From Apus apus (lineage: Eukaryota > Chordata > Aves > Apodiformes > Apodidae), in contig NC_067283.1 of the NCBI RefSeq assembly GCF_020740795.1, forward strand, positions 45,435,659 through 45,499,658: a stretch of 64,000 nt of DNA, written 5' to 3'. Made by a program: the position numbers and the translations under genes. Below, one piece after another: positions 24,873 through 36,993 of this stretch (the first letter of the stretch is position 1; the number at the start of each line of letters is the position of its first letter). The notes beneath the pieces are model-generated. The model was not told the origin of the DNA. It searched no databases and saw only the letters and a program-made list of their open reading frames with translations.

Positions 24873-25174
24873 GCCTTCTGTTGTCCCTCAACTGGAGCCA
24901 TCTCAGGGGCTTTCCACAGTGGCCAAATGCCCCTGGCGTGAATGATCTTGGAGGCAAGAATCCTTCCCACACCTGGCAGGACTCCAGGGGGTGCTCCAAA
25001 GCACAGGGACCCCTGGCAACATCTCTGCATCCCACTTCTTGCAGCTGCTGCCCCTGGCTCTGCAGGGGAAGAGGCCAGAGAGCTCTGCTCAGCACTTCCT
25101 CAAGTGCTCCTCCAGAAATCATTCCCTTGGCCTTGCCGTTGGCCTTGGTGGTTCTTCTCATGTCCTCAGGAGCT

Positions 25175-26380
25175 GCCATCTGTTCTCTGAGGGCACCCTT
25201 GAGGAACACCACTCATCACCTCCACTTGGACACTGAACTGTTGGCCACAACTCTCTGTACTTAGCCACCAAGTGGTCCATCTGTCAAATCCATGTCATAT
25301 CACTTTGGAGACAAATCCTTTGCACAAATCCAGATGGATGACATCAGCTGCTCTACCACTATCCACCGTATCTGTAGCCACATTCTAGAGGGCCACCATA
25401 TTGCACAGGCAGGATTTGCCCTTAGTGAAGCCATGGTGGCTGTCACCAATCACCTCCTTATTTTCCACGTGCCTTAGCAGAGTTTCCAGGAGGATCTGCT
25501 CCACAATCTTGCTGGGCACAGACGTGAGCCTGACTGCCCTGTAGTTCCTTGGGTCTTCCTTTCCCCCTTTTTAACAACAGGGGCTATGTTCCCTTTTTTC
25601 CAATCAGCGGGAACCTCACCAGGCCACCAGAACCCCTCAAATAGGATGGACAGCAACTGCATCCGCCGGCTCCCTCAGGACCCATGGATGGATCTCATCA
25701 GGTCCCATAGACTTGTTCACCTTCAGGTTCTTTTGATGGTCATGAACATGTTTCTCCTCCTACAGTGGGGGGAACTTCATCCTCCCATTCCTTGCACTCA
25801 CCTGATCTTTGCAATGGATCACTTACCAGACAAGACTGATGCAGAGAAGTCATTGACAACCTCAGCCTTCTCAATAACCTGCATACCTGGCTCTTCCCTT
25901 TCCTTCAGGAGAGGGCCTCCATTTCCCCCTGCTTGTCCTTTATTCCCAACTTACCTACAAAAGACTTTCTTATTCTTCTTTGCGACCCTGGTGAGATTTA
26001 ATGCCATCTGGGATTTGGCTTTCCTAACCTGATCCCTAGCTGCTTGGACAATCTCTCTGTAGTCCTCCCAAGGCACCTGCCCTTGCTCCCACTCTCTGTA
26101 TGCTTCCTGCTTCAGTCTGAGGGGCTTTTAGGAGCTGCTGGCTCACCCACACCAGCCACTTGGAGTTTTTACCTGGCTTTCCCATAGTTGGGATGCATCG
26201 CTCTTGGGCCTGGCGGAGGTGGATCCTTAAATATCAGCCAGCTTTCATGGGCCCCTCTTCCCTGCAGGATGTTACCCCATGACACTCTCTCAAGCAAATC
26301 CCTGAAGAGGCTGAAATCCTGCTCTCCTGAAGTCAAGGGCAGTAAGCTTACTGTGAGGCCTCCTTGCTGCCCTAAGCATC
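25175..26380 (-). mobile_element. CR1 body fragment in arm A (antisense)
   Basis: On the minus strand it shows the end of the endonuclease/linker region (ESWLIFKD), the linker ([11 protein letters not shown] type) and the RT start (FEGFWWPGEVPADWKKGNIA). It breaks off near a VMSGVPQG-like box at about 25190. Frameshifts and stops show it is dead. Confidence 0.88.
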
Positions 26381-26381
26381 T

Positions 26382-26935
26382 TAGGATCACAGAATCATGC
26401 AACTATTCAGGTTGGAAAAGACCCTTGGGATCATTGAGTCCAACCATCATCTCTATTCTACAGAGTTCTCCACTAAACCACATCCACCAGCTCCACATCC
26501 AAATGAACCTTAATCATATCCAGGGATGGTGACTCAACCAGCTCCCTGGGCAGCCTGTTCTAGTGCTTGACAACCCTTCTGTGAAGCCCTTTTCCCTCAC
26601 AGCAAATCCAATCCTCCCTGGTGCAGCCCCTCTAATACAGCCCCAGGTCACTTGCTGCCTTGCCAGGGGGCGGCATTATGACACGCATGTGACGAGGCCC
26701 CCATGCCACCCGCCTGCCATGGAGTCCAACCTGACTCTGCCAAGTTAACCTAACACTGCCAAATCCACCACTAAGCCATGTCCCTGAACAGCAGCACATC
26801 TACGGGTCTTTTAAGTACCTCCAGGGATGGTGAATCAACCACTTCCCTGGGCAGCCTGTTCTAGTGCTTGACAAACCTTCCGTGAAGCCCTTTTCCCTCA
26901 CAGCTAATCAAACCCTCCCTGGTGCAGCACTTCTC
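26382..26935 (-). mobile_element. Two CR1 3' ends in arm A (antisense)
   Basis: Two adjacent minus-strand CR1 3' pieces (about 26382-26650 and 26760-26935). They share ccagggatggtga, gggcagcctgttctagtgct and a gtgaagcccttttccctcac block. The first begins with the usual atcacagaatcat end. Confidence 0.8.
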
Positions 26936-26939
26936 AATG

Positions 26940-27360
26940 CCAGTCATCCTTCTTGGCCTCCCAACATTGCTCCTCTGGTGGCCATGGCAAGGACAGCCTG
27001 AGAGAGCCAGGGTATCCAAAACAGAACCCAAAACGTTCCCACAGCTCGTTGAGAATTCCTCTCATGTGCTTCTGAATTCTTCTCTTGCTTCAGGCCTTGT
27101 GAAAAGAGGCCCATCACCAATGCCACCTACCTCTTAGCATGACAAACTCCAAGAATATTGTAGCACCTGAGAAGTCCCTGTACCCTAAAGACTGAGAAAT
27201 GGAAGCATTTCACGAGGGCCCATTACTCACACAAGAGGAGGAGGAGGAGCGCGGTATTTTCCAGAGTATTCCACTTCTCGATGCCCATCATCCTTCTTGG
27301 CCTCCCAACATTGCTCCTCTGGGATTCCGGGCCATGGCAAGGACAGCCTGAGAGAGCCAG
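26940..27360. repeat. Extra ~352 bp unit before GC block A2
   Basis: One full and one partial copy of the tandem-array unit precede GC block A2. The duplicated segment is therefore array end plus GC block (about 1 kb), repeated about 3.1 kb away in the same arm. It occurs likewise in arms B and C. Confidence 0.85.
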
Positions 27361-27971
27361 GGCACGAGTGGTGCCTCCGAGGTGGCAGAGCAGCAGGAGA
27401 GAACCGAGCCAGAAGGGCCCAGAGAAGCCCTGACAGGGGGAGCTGCTCAGTGCTACAGAGGACAAGAAGCAGCCCCCGGGGGCCACCCTTGGGGCCCACC
27501 CTGGGGGTCTGAGAAAGCTTCCTCCCCCCGGATGCGGGGCACGAGGGCCACTTTGGTGGAGCAGGAGCAGCAGGCACCTGGCCTGGCCAAAAGGGCCCCA
27601 AGGAGCCCTGGCAAGGGGCCGTGCTCAGTGCTGCAGAGGAAGGCAAAAAGCCCCCGGGGACACTTACCAGCCCCGCCTGGGGGAAAAAAAGCCTTCCTCC
27701 CCCCAGCTGCAGGGCACCAGGGGCCACCTTCGTGGTGCATGAGCAGCAGGCAGTGACCCAGCCAGGAGGGACCCGAGGAGCCGTGACAAGGGGCCGTGCT
27801 CAGTGCTGCAGAGGAAGGCAAAAAACCCCCGGGGACCTGGGCCAATCTGCTCCGGGGGAAAATTCCTTCCTGACCCCAGCAGAGCTGGCGATCGGCTGCT
27901 CCCTGAGCACGTGAGCACGACCTGCATCCTCAGCCCAAGGGCTGGTCATGCCTCCCGGGAGATGCCCAAGC
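27360..27971. repeat. GC-rich block, copy A2
   Basis: Second direct copy of the GC block, offset 3097 bases from A1. After the shared word gagatgcccaagcc the two copies diverge abruptly. Confidence 0.9.
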
Positions 27972-28375
27972 CCTGTTTTGCCTCAAGCCCATGTCTACCT
28001 CAGTCATTCCCTTGGTCTAGCTACTGGCCTTTGTGGTTCCTCTCATCTCCTGACGAGCTGCCATCTGTTCTCTGAGGGCTCAAGCAGCATTTCCACCCAT
28101 CAGATGGCCTTTGAACGTGGCCCTGCCGGGAGCTGGCCTTGCATCGAAAACTTCCCACACCCTCCAGCCTTCCTCCCTCCAAGGAATTCCACTGGCTCCC
28201 CAAGGTCTTGCTCTCAGGTGTCTCAGGCCAGCTGTGGCAGCAGGCACCAGCGGACGCTCCTTTTTATACAGTCCCAGGGCATTGTGACTGCTGCGTTGCC
28301 AGGCGATGGCACTGTGACACGGGGCTGGGCGGGGGTGATGGGGCCACCCATGCCACCCCTTCACCCAGCATCCTT

Positions 28376-28688
28376 CAGAGAATCATCACAGAGTGATAGA
28401 ATCTTAGAACCCTTGCAGTTTGGACTGCAAAGGACCTTGTACACCATCGGGTCCAGACATTCACCTGACACTGCCAAGTCCACCACTATAGTAACCAAAC
28501 TAAACCTCCCCTGGCACAACCTGAGGCCATGTCCTCTTGTCCTGTCACATGCAACTGCACAGAAGCGGGTGATTCCCACCTTGCTGAAGTGTCCTTTCGG
28601 GTCATTGTAGAGAGTGAGGAGGTCTCCCCTCAGACTCCTCCAGACTAAACCATCTGGTTCCCTCAGGCACTCCTCAGAAGGCTTGCGC
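28376..28688 (-). mobile_element. CR1-like 3' fragment at the inner end of arm A
   Basis: Begins with a cagagtgatagaatctta type tail and has the ggtctcccctcagactcctcc wording of antisense CR1. Homology to arm B ends just after it, so it lies at the palindrome centre. Confidence 0.65.
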
Positions 28689-29215
28689 CTAAAAAACAGA
28701 GATGACGGGCCAGAGCATCTCTCCCATGAGGAGAGGCCGAGAGAGCTGGGATGGTCCCCCCTGGAGAAGGCTCCGGGGGATCTTCTCCGTGTGGATCAGT
28801 ACCTGCAGTGGCTCTCAGCTGGCAGCATGAGGACACCAGGCTGCAACTCTTGATGCCCTAAATGCAACCTTAAGATTACCTCCATCTCTGTTTGTACAAT
28901 GTACATAACCCCCTGGCTTTGGCCATGCCATGAATTATCAAGCAGATCCCTAGAGCACTTTTTTCCTTGTTTCTTTTATTACTAGAAAAGAAGAAGCAAG
29001 AAGTCCTTTGCATCTGGGTAGCCCCATCTGTAATTTCATCCCACTGCCAGGCCCAGGTGGTTTCAGCTGTGGCCAGTGCATGGCCACCTAGGGCAGGGGA
29101 CAGCCCCCAGGGCCTTTTGGGCATGGGGACTGTCTTGGGGCCAGCACCCCAAAAGCCTTCCTCTGAAGAGCAGAGCTTCCTCTAGAAGAGCAGCAAAGCT
29201 GATGAAGGGTCTAGA
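28689..29215. repeat. Spacer at the A/B palindrome centre
   Basis: About 527 bases between the two reversed arms. The left part (to about 29101) equals arm C 50436-50843 in direct orientation. The part from about 28805 onward recurs reversed at 50985-51385. It also includes a CR1-like piece (gatgacgggccagagcat) that recurs upstream of LZTFL1 at 53041. Confidence 0.85.
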
Positions 29216-29937
29216 GCGCAAGCCTTCTGAGGAGTGCCTGAGGGAACCAGATGGTTTAGTCTGGAGAAGAGGAGTCTGAGGGGAGACCTCCTCACTCTCT
29301 ACAATGACCCGAAAGGACACTTCAGCAAGGTGGGAATCACCCGCTTCTGTGCAGTTGCATGTGACAGGACAAGAGGACATGGCCTCAGGTTGTGCCAGGG
29401 GAGGTTTAGTTTGGTTACTATAGTGGTGGACTTGGCAGTGTCAGGTGAATGTCTGGACCCGATGGTGTACAAGGTCCTTTGCAGTCCAAACTGCAAGGGT
29501 TCTAAGATTCTATCACTCTGTGATGATTCTCTGAAGGATGCTGGGTGAAGGGGTGGCATGGGTGGCCCCATCACCCCTGCCCAGCCCCGTGTCACAGTGC
29601 CATCGCCTGGCAACGCAGCAGTCACAATGCCCTGGGACTGTATAAAAAGGAGCGTCCGCTGGTGCCTGCTGCCACAGCTGGCCTGAGACACCTGAGAGCA
29701 AGACCTTGGGGAGCCAGTGGAATTCCTTGGAGGGAGGAAGGCTGGAGGGTGTGGGAAGTTTTTGATGCAAGGCCAGCTCCCGGCAGGGCCACGTTCAAAG
29801 GCCATCTGATGGGTGGAAATGCTGCTTGAGCCCTCAGAGAACAGATGGCAGCTCGTCAGGAGATGAGAGGAACCACAAAGGCCAGTAGCTAGACCAAGGG
29901 AATGACTGAGGTAGACATGGGCTTGAGGCAAAACAGG

Positions 29938-30549
29938 GCTTGGGCATCTCCCGGGAGGCATGACCAGCCCTTGGGCTGAGGATGCAGGTCGTGCTCACGT
30001 GCTCAGGGAGCAGCCGATCGCCAGCTCTGCTGGGGTCAGGAAGGAATTTTCCCCCGGAGCAGATTGGCCCAGGTCCCCGGGGGTTTTTTGCCTTCCTCTG
30101 CAGCACTGAGCACGGCCCCTTGTCACGGCTCCTCGGGTCCCTCCTGGCTGGGTCACTGCCTGCTGCTCATGCACCACGAAGGTGGCCCCTGGTGCCCTGC
30201 AGCTGGGGGGAGGAAGGCTTTTTTTCCCCCAGGCAGGGCTGGTAAGTGTCCCCGGGGGCTTTTTGCCTTCCTCTGCAGCACTGAGCACGGCCCCTTGCCA
30301 GGGCTCCTTGGGGCCCTTTTGGCCAGGCCAGGTGCCTGCTGCTCCTGCTCCACCAAAGTGGCCCTCGTGCCCCGCATCCGGGGGGAGGAAGCTTTCTCAG
30401 ACCCCCAGGGTGGGCCCCAAGGGTGGCCCCCGGGGGCTGCTTCTTGTCCTCTGTAGCACTGAGCAGCTCCCCCTGTCAGGGCTTCTCTGGGCCCTTCTGG
30501 CTCGGTTCTCTCCTGCTGCTCTGCCACCTCGGAGGCACCACTCGTGCCC
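29938..30549. repeat. GC-rich block, copy B2
   Basis: Reverse-complement counterpart of A2. Same three ~175-base internal units. A leader-like ORF follows at 30618 on the + strand (see findings). Confidence 0.9.
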
Positions 30550-30973
30550 TGGCTCTCTCAGGCTGTCCTTGCCACGGCCAGGAATCCCAGAGGAGCAATG
30601 TTGGGAGGCCAAGAAGGATGATGGGCATTGAGAAGTGGAATACTCTGGAAAATACCGCGCTCCTCCTCCTCCTCTTGTGTGAGTGATGGGCCCTCGTGAA
30701 ATGCTTCCATTTCTCAGTCTTTAGGGTACAGGGACTTCTCAGGTGCTACAATATTCTTGGAGTTCGTCATGCTAAGAGGTAGGTGACATTGGTGATGGGC
30801 CTCTTTTCACAAGGCCTGAAGCAAGAGAAGAATTCAGAAGCACATGAGAGGAATTCTCAATGAGCTGTGGGAACGTTTTGGGTTCTGTTTTGGATACCCT
30901 GGCTCTCTCAGGCTGTCCTTGCCATGGCCACCAGAGGAGCAATGTTGGGAGGCCAAGAAGGATGACTGGCATT

Positions 30974-31527
30974 GAGAAGTGCTGCACCAGGGAGGGTTTG
31001 ATTAGCTGTGAGGGAAAAGGGCTTCACGGAAGGTTTGTCAAGCACTAGAACAGGCTGCCCAGGGAAGTGGTTGATTCACCATCCCTGGAGGTACTTAAAA
31101 GACCCGTAGATGTGCTGCTGTTCAGGGACATGGCTTAGTGGTGGATTTGGCAGTGTTAGGTTAACTTGGCAGAGTCAGGTTGGACTCCATGGCAGGCGGG
31201 TGGCATGGGGGCCTCGTCACATGCGTGTCATAATGCCGCCCCCTGGCAAGGCAGCAAGTGACCTGGGGCTGTATTAGAGGGGCTGCACCAGGGAGGATTG
31301 GATTTGCTGTGAGGGAAAAGGGCTTCACAGAAGGGTTGTCAAGCACTAGAACAGGCTGCCCAGGGAGCTGGTTGAGTCACCATCCCTGGATATGGTTAAG
31401 GTTCATTTGGATGTGGAGCTGGTGGATGTGGTTTAGTGGAGAACTCTGTAGAATAGAGATGATGGTTGGACTCAATGATCCCAAGGGTCTTTTCCAACCT
31501 GAATAGTTGCATGATTCTGTGATCCTA
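30974..31527 (+). mobile_element. Two CR1 3' ends in arm B
   Basis: Reverse-complement counterparts of the pair at 26382-26935. Here in sense orientation they end with ttggactcaatgatccc and catgattctgtgatc. Confidence 0.8.
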
Positions 31528-31528
31528 A

Positions 31529-32734
31529 GATGCTTAGGGCAGCAAGGAGGCCTCACAGTAAGCTTACTGCCCTTGACTTCAGGAGAGCAGGATTTCAGCC
31601 TCTTCAGGGATTTGCTTGAGAGAGTGTCATGGGGTAACATCCTGCTGGGAAGAGGGGCCCATGAAAGCTGGCTGATATTTAAGGATCCACCTCCGCCAGG
31701 CCCAAGAGCGATGCATCCCAACTATGGGAAAGCCAGGTAAAAACTCCAAGTGGCTGGTGTGGATGAGCCAGCAGCTCCTAAAAGCCCCTCAAACTGAAGC
31801 AGGAAGCATACAGAGAGTGGGAGCAAGGGCAGGTGCCTTGGGAGGACTACAGAGAGATTGTCCAAGCAGCTAGGGATCAGGTTAGGAAAGCCAAATCCCA
31901 GATGGCATTAAATCTCACCAGGGTCGCAAAGAAGAATAAGAAAGTCTTTTGTAGGTAAGTTGGGAATAAAGGACAAGCAGGGGGAAATGGAGGCCCTCTC
32001 CTGAAGGAAAGGGAAGAGCCAGGGATGCAGGGTATTGAGAAGGCTGAGGTTGTCAATGACTTCTCTGCATCAGTCTTGTCTGGTAAGTGATCCATTGCAA
32101 AGATCAGGTGAGTGCAAGGAATGGGAGGATGAAGTTCCCCCCACTGTAGGAGGAGAAACATGTTCATGACCATCAAAAGAACCTGAAGGTGAACAAGTCT
32201 ATGGGACCTGATGAGATCCATCCATGGGTCCTGAGGGAGCCGGCGGATGCAGTTGCTGTCCATCCTATTTGAGGGGTTCTGGTGGCCTGGTGAGGTTCCC
32301 GCTGATTGGAAAAAAGGGAACATAGCCCCTGTTGTTAAAAAGGGGGAAAGGAAGACCCAAGGAACTACAGGGCAGTCAGGCTCACGTCTGTGCCCAGCAA
32401 GATTGTGGAGCAGATCCTCCTGGAAACTCTGCTAAGGCACGTGGAAAATAAGGAGGTGATTGGTGACAGCCACCATGGCTTCACTAAGGGCAAATCCTGC
32501 CTGTGCAATATGGTGGCCCTCTAGAATGTGGCTACAGATACGGTGGATAGTGGTAGAGCAGCTGATGTCATCCATCTGGATTTGTGCAAAGGATTTGTCT
32601 CCAAAGTGATATGACATGGATTTGACAGATGGACCACTTGGTGGCTAAGTACAGAGAGTTGTGGCCAACAGTTCAGTGTCCAAGTGGAGGTGATGAGTGG
32701 TGTTCCTCAAGGGTGCCCTCAGAGAACAGATGGC
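31529..32734 (+). mobile_element. CR1 body fragment in arm B
   Basis: Counterpart of 25175-26380, here on the + strand: endonuclease end, linker and RT start, then loss of the rest near the SGVPQG-like box. Frame-broken. Confidence 0.87.
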
Positions 32735-33036
32735 AGCTCCTGAGGACATGAGAAGAACCACCAAGGCCAGCGGCAAGGCCAAGGGAATGATTTCTGGAGG
32801 AGCACTTGAGGAAGTGCTGAGCAGAGCTCTCTGGCCTCTTCCCCTGCAGAGCCAGGGGCAGCAGCTGCAAGAAGTGGGATGCAGAGATGTTGCCAGGGGT
32901 CCCTGTGCTTTGGAGCACCCCCTGGAGTCCTGCCAGGTGTGGGAAGGATTCTTGCCTCCAAGATCATTCAGGCCAGGGGCATTTGGCCACTGTGGAAAGC
33001 CCCTGAGATGGCTCCAGTTGAGGGACAACAGATGGC

Positions 33037-33647
33037 TTGGGCATCTCCCGGGAGGCATGACCAGCCCTTGGGCTGAGGATGCAGGTCGTGCTCACGTGCT
33101 CAGGGAGCAGCCGATCGCCAGCTCTGCTGGGGTCAGGAAGGAATTTTCCCCCGGAGCAGATTGGCCCAGGTCCCCGGGGGTTTTTTGCCTTCCTCTGCAG
33201 CACTGAGCACGGCCCCTTGTCACGGCTCCTCGGGTCCCTCCTGGCTGGGTCACTGCCTGCTGCTCGTGCACCACGAAGGTGGCCCCTGGTGCCCTGCAGC
33301 TGGGGGGAGGAAGGCTTTTTTTCCCCCAGGCAGGGCTGGTAAGTGTCCCCGGGGGTTTTTTGCCTTCCTCTGCAGCACTGAGCACGGCCCCTTGCCAGGG
33401 CTCCTTGGGGCCCTTTTGGCCAGGCCAGGTGCCTGCTGCTCCTGCTCCACCAAAGTGGCCCTCGTGCCCCGCATCCGGGGGGAGGAAGCTTTCTCAGACC
33501 CCCAGGGTGGGCCCCAAGGGTGGCCCCCGGGGGCTGCTTCTTGTCCTCTGTAGCACTGAGCAGCTCCCCCTGTCAGGGCTTCTCTGGGCCCTTCTGGCTC
33601 GGTTCTCTCCTGCTGCTCTGCCACCTCGGAGGCACCACTCGTGCCCT
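33037..33647. repeat. GC-rich block, copy B1
   Basis: Counterpart of A1, 3097 bases from B2. It joins the tandem array at 33647. Confidence 0.9.
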
Positions 33648-35054
33648 GGCTCTCTCAGGCTGTCCTTGCCATTGCTGGCCAAGAAGCCCAGAGGAGCAAT
33701 GTTGGGAGGTCAAGAAGGATGATGGGCATCGAGAAGTGGAATACTCTGGAAAATACCACGCTCCTCCTCCTCCTCTTGTGGGAGTGATGGGCCCTCGTGA
33801 AATGCTTCCTTTTCTCAGTCTTTAGGGTACAGGGACTTCTCAGCTGCTACAATATTCTTGGAGTTTGTCCTGCTAAGAGGTAGGTGGCATTGGTGATGGG
33901 CCTCTTTTCACAAGGCCTGAAGCAAGAGAAGAATTCAGAAGAACGTGAGAGGAATTCTCAACGAGCTGTGGGAATGTCTTGGGTTCTGTTTTGGATACCC
34001 TGGCTCTCTCAGGCTGTCCTTGCCATTGCTGGCCAAGAAGCCCAGAGGAGCAATGTTGGGAGGTCAAGAAGGATGATGGGCATCGAGAAGTGGAATACTC
34101 TGGAAAATACCACGCTCCTCCTCCTCCTCTTGTGGGAGTGATGGGCCCTCGTGAAATGCTTCCATTTCTCAGTCTTTAGGGTACAGGGACTTCTCAGCTG
34201 CTACAATATTCTTGGAGTTTGTCATGCTAAGAGGTAGGTGACATTGGTGATGGGCCTCTTTTCACAAGGGCTGAAGCAAGAGAAGAATTCAGAAGCACAT
34301 GAGAGGAATTCTCAACGAGCTGTGAGAATGTCTTGGGTTCTGTTTTGGATACCCTGACTCTCTCAGACTGTCCTTGCCATGGCCAGGAATCCCAGAGGAG
34401 CAATGTTGGGAGGCCAAGAAGGATGATGGGCATCGAGAAGTGGAATACTCTGGAAAATACCACGCTCCTCCTCCTCCTCTTGTGTGAGTGATGGGCCCTC
34501 GTGAAATGCTTCCATTTCTCAGTCTTTAGGGTACAGGGACTTCTCAGGTGCTACAATATTCTTGGAGTTTGTCCTGCTAAGAGGTAGGTGGCATTGGTGA
34601 TGGGCCTCTTTTCACAAGGGCTGAAGCAAGAGAAGAATTCAGAAGAACGTGAGAAGAATTCTCAACGAGCTGTGGGAATGTCTTGGGTTCTGTTTTGGAT
34701 ACCCTGGCTCTCTCAGGCTGTCCTTGCCATTGCTGGCCAAGAAGCCCGGAGGAGCAATGTTGGGAGGCCAAGAAGGATGATGGGCATCGAGAAGTGGAAT
34801 AGTCTGGAAAATGCCACGCTCCTCCTCCTCCTCTTTTGTGAGTGATGGGCCCTCGTGAAATGGTTCCATTTCTCAGTCTTCAGGGAACAGGCACTACTCA
34901 GGTGCTACGATATTCTTGGAGTTTGTCCTGCTAAGACTTAGGTGACATTGGTGATGGGCCTCTTTTCACAAGGGCTGAAGCAAGAGAAGAATTCAGAAGC
35001 ACATGAGAGGAATTCTCAACGAGCTGTGGGAATGTCTTGGGTTCTGTTTTGGAT
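33647..35054. repeat. ~352 bp tandem array in arm B (about 4 units)
   Basis: Four units against about three in arm A. Some units carry ggccaagaagcccagagg and others ggccaggaatcccagagg, so at least two unit types alternate. Confidence 0.93.
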
Positions 35055-35295
35055 GCCAAGAGAAATACACATGAAAAAACCCAGTCGCAACAAAGGAAAG
35101 AAAACCCTCCCGCCCGACACGTTTCAGTGTGTTCTGGAGAGCGCCTGCTTTGTGCATCAGTCAGTTCTCTGCTGTCCTGTGTCTGGCAAAGGTTTCTCTT
35201 GTCTTAACCATGACACTTGGGCACCCATTTCTCCAGGCAACTTCTGGCGTTTACGATTTTGCGGCTCTTGCTTTCCTCTGCCAGGTTTCAAGTGA
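34942..35295 (+). other. Cys-rich open frame in arm B, function unknown
   Basis: Counterpart of the frame at 22972-23325, differing by only a few residues. AATAAA follows at 35410-35415 on the same strand. Same caution: no family, no proven splicing. Confidence 0.22.
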
Positions 35296-35571
35296 TGTTC
35301 TTTCCAGCTCAAGTGAGGGTTGCATCAGCCTGCTCCTGGCTGTCTATGTGCACCATCTTAATGCTCTGAGCATCTGAGCATCTGCTCTGAAAGAGGTTGA
35401 GCAAAAGACAATAAATCCTGACAGCACTTGTAACCTGTGTGGTGGGTGTCCTTCCTAGAGGTTTGGGAGCTGAAAAAGCCCTGGCATTTCAGGCAACTCA
35501 TTGGGAGGGAAGGAGAGGGGAAGGGAAACAGCAAGGGGAGAAGGGAAGCAAATAGGTTTGGAAGCAAATAA

Positions 35572-36017
35572 CTGAAAGGGATCTACAATGACCACCTAGT
35601 CCCACTGCCTGATGACTTCTGGGCTGACCAAAAGTTAAAGCATGTCGTCAGGGGCATTATCCAAATGCCTCTTAAACACTGACAGGCTTGGGGCACCAAC
35701 CAGCTCTCCCAGGAAGCCTGTTCCAATGTTTAATTTCCATCGTAGTAATGAAATGCTTCCTGATGTCCAGTCTAAACTGAAGCTTCCCTGACCAATCCCA
35801 CATGTCCTATCCCTGGGTGCCAGGAAGAAGAGATCGGCTGCTCCCTCTCCACTTCCCCTCCTCGGGAGAGAGCAAGGAGGTGGGCCCTCCTTCTCTCCAA
35901 ACTAGACTAAGCCAAAGTCCTCAGCCGTTCCTCACTGGACATTCCTTCCAGCCCTTGCACCAGCTTTGTTGCCCTGTGGAGGCATTGGAGGACTTCCACG
36001 TCCTCCTTCCATCTCTC
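35572..36017 (-). mobile_element. CR1 3' fragment in arm B
   Basis: Reverse-complement counterpart of 22250-22695. Confidence 0.8.
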
Positions 36018-36846
36018 AAGCAAACTCCTCGGTCAGCCTCAGCCGAGGGTTGTCACCCCAGGTTTTGTTCTCTTGCTGCCAAATCTTCCCAGCAGCTGAT
36101 CAGCACATCAAGCTGAGTACATCTCAACCACTGGTACACGCACCACATGAGAAGCTTCCAAAATCATCCCCCAGTTGTGCTTAAAATTAAACACCCTGAA
36201 GTTAAACAGAAGACACATCAGGAATGCTGGTAGTTTTCATTTTGTCTCTTGCTTTAAACGTCAAAACACCCCAGAATTGCTACACTTGGGAGTTGTGTCG
36301 GTGAGCAGGAACACAATAGGTTTGTAAGGAAAAGAGGGAAGCTTAATTTTGTAAAGCTCTGAGCTGGAGGGCAATCACAAGTCCTCTCATGATGCACGCT
36401 GGGATCACAGGAACTGAGCCCAGAGGCTACGCCTGGGCTTTCACACTTACACTCTCCTTAGGAGGTGCCCTGGGCTGTAGCTGAGAGCTGCTCCCCTACC
36501 TCTGTCTTCTTACCTGGCGTCCAGAAGCCAAGAGATGCCACACGCTGTGCTGAGGTATCATCGCATACAGACCTACGCCTGTTTCAGGATGACAGCTAAA
36601 TATTACAGATAGGTAGACACCTTAGCCGAGATTCCACAGGTGAGCGTGGAGTGCCCTGGGCTTCTTCCCCTTGGAAAGGGATGCCAGGCTGCTGGTGCTG
36701 AAGCACAGTGCCAAGTGACAGCTGAGCCCAATGCAAAACTGGGCCCTAACTGTTTTTTTCTCCGTCACTGGAATTGAGCCTGAGCAGCAACTGGGACATT
36801 TCCTGAAAGCACCAGTCAAATGAGCATCAGTTGCAGCTGAACAATT

Positions 36847-36993
36847 TGCGGCGATTGAGAGACAGGACGCAGCTTGATGCAAGCAAAATGTCATTTATTT
36901 TATACACAGGCTGCCTTTTATACACATTTTCACTGTCCACGCACATCCTGTTCCTGTTTCATTGGTTCCCTTAACCTGTTCACACACCAGGCA
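36847..36993 (-). mobile_element. Inverted LTR piece bordering the retroviral spacer
   Basis: Reverse complement of the 3' part of the LTR at 42213-42812 without the CR1 that splits the latter. It contains the TATAAAA and AATAAA of that LTR and ends at the same tgcggcg/cgccgca border. It points away from the retroviral genes that begin at once on its right, so it is not a normal 5' LTR. Confidence 0.88.

Larger units (their letters stand above)
21425..28688 (+). repeat. Inverted-repeat complex, arm A (forward)
   Basis: Near-identical to the reverse complement of 29216-36846 and, in direct orientation, to 42813-50435. Aligned positions sum to about 58267 near the outer end and about 57909 near the centre. 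The ~358 base difference is one missing tandem-repeat unit in this arm. Contents in order: unique-looking DNA, CR1 3' end (+), Cys-rich ORF (-), ~352 bp tandem array, GC block 1, antisense CR1 body, CR1 3' ends (-) at about 26382-26650, 26760-26935 and 28376-28688, and GC block 2. Unlike B and C, this arm has no LTR at its outer end. Several sites (for example near 21437, 24875, 25880 and 26270) differ from both B and C. Confidence 0.95.
29216..36993 (-). repeat. Inverted-repeat complex, arm B (reversed)
   Basis: Reverse complement of arm A (from 36846 inward) and of arm C. Positions in B and C sum to about 79651-79659 across the host part, and to 79206 beyond the CR1 insertion that only C has. 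The host part ends at 36846, and a 147-base LTR piece follows (36847-36993, minus strand). It holds about four ~352 bp units like C, and shares with C several variants absent from A. Antisense-to-A CR1 ends lie at about 29209-29533, 30974-31159 and 31269-31527. Confidence 0.95.

Noticed and set aside
24126-25264. Long open frames on both strands in the GC-rich blocks (124-220 codons, repeated in all arms)
   Set aside because: The frames overlap in several phases, follow the minisatellite units and show no conserved domain. High GC and recent duplication explain their length and repetition.
29513-29961. 220-codon frame near the palindrome centre as a gene
   Set aside because: It occurs in all arms, but it runs across the end of the GC block and into antisense CR1 tail sequence, with no recognisable protein family.
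36847-36993. Normal 5' LTR of the endogenous retrovirus
   Set aside because: It is in the opposite orientation to the retroviral genes and lacks the LTR start, and no primer-binding region or early gag follows it.
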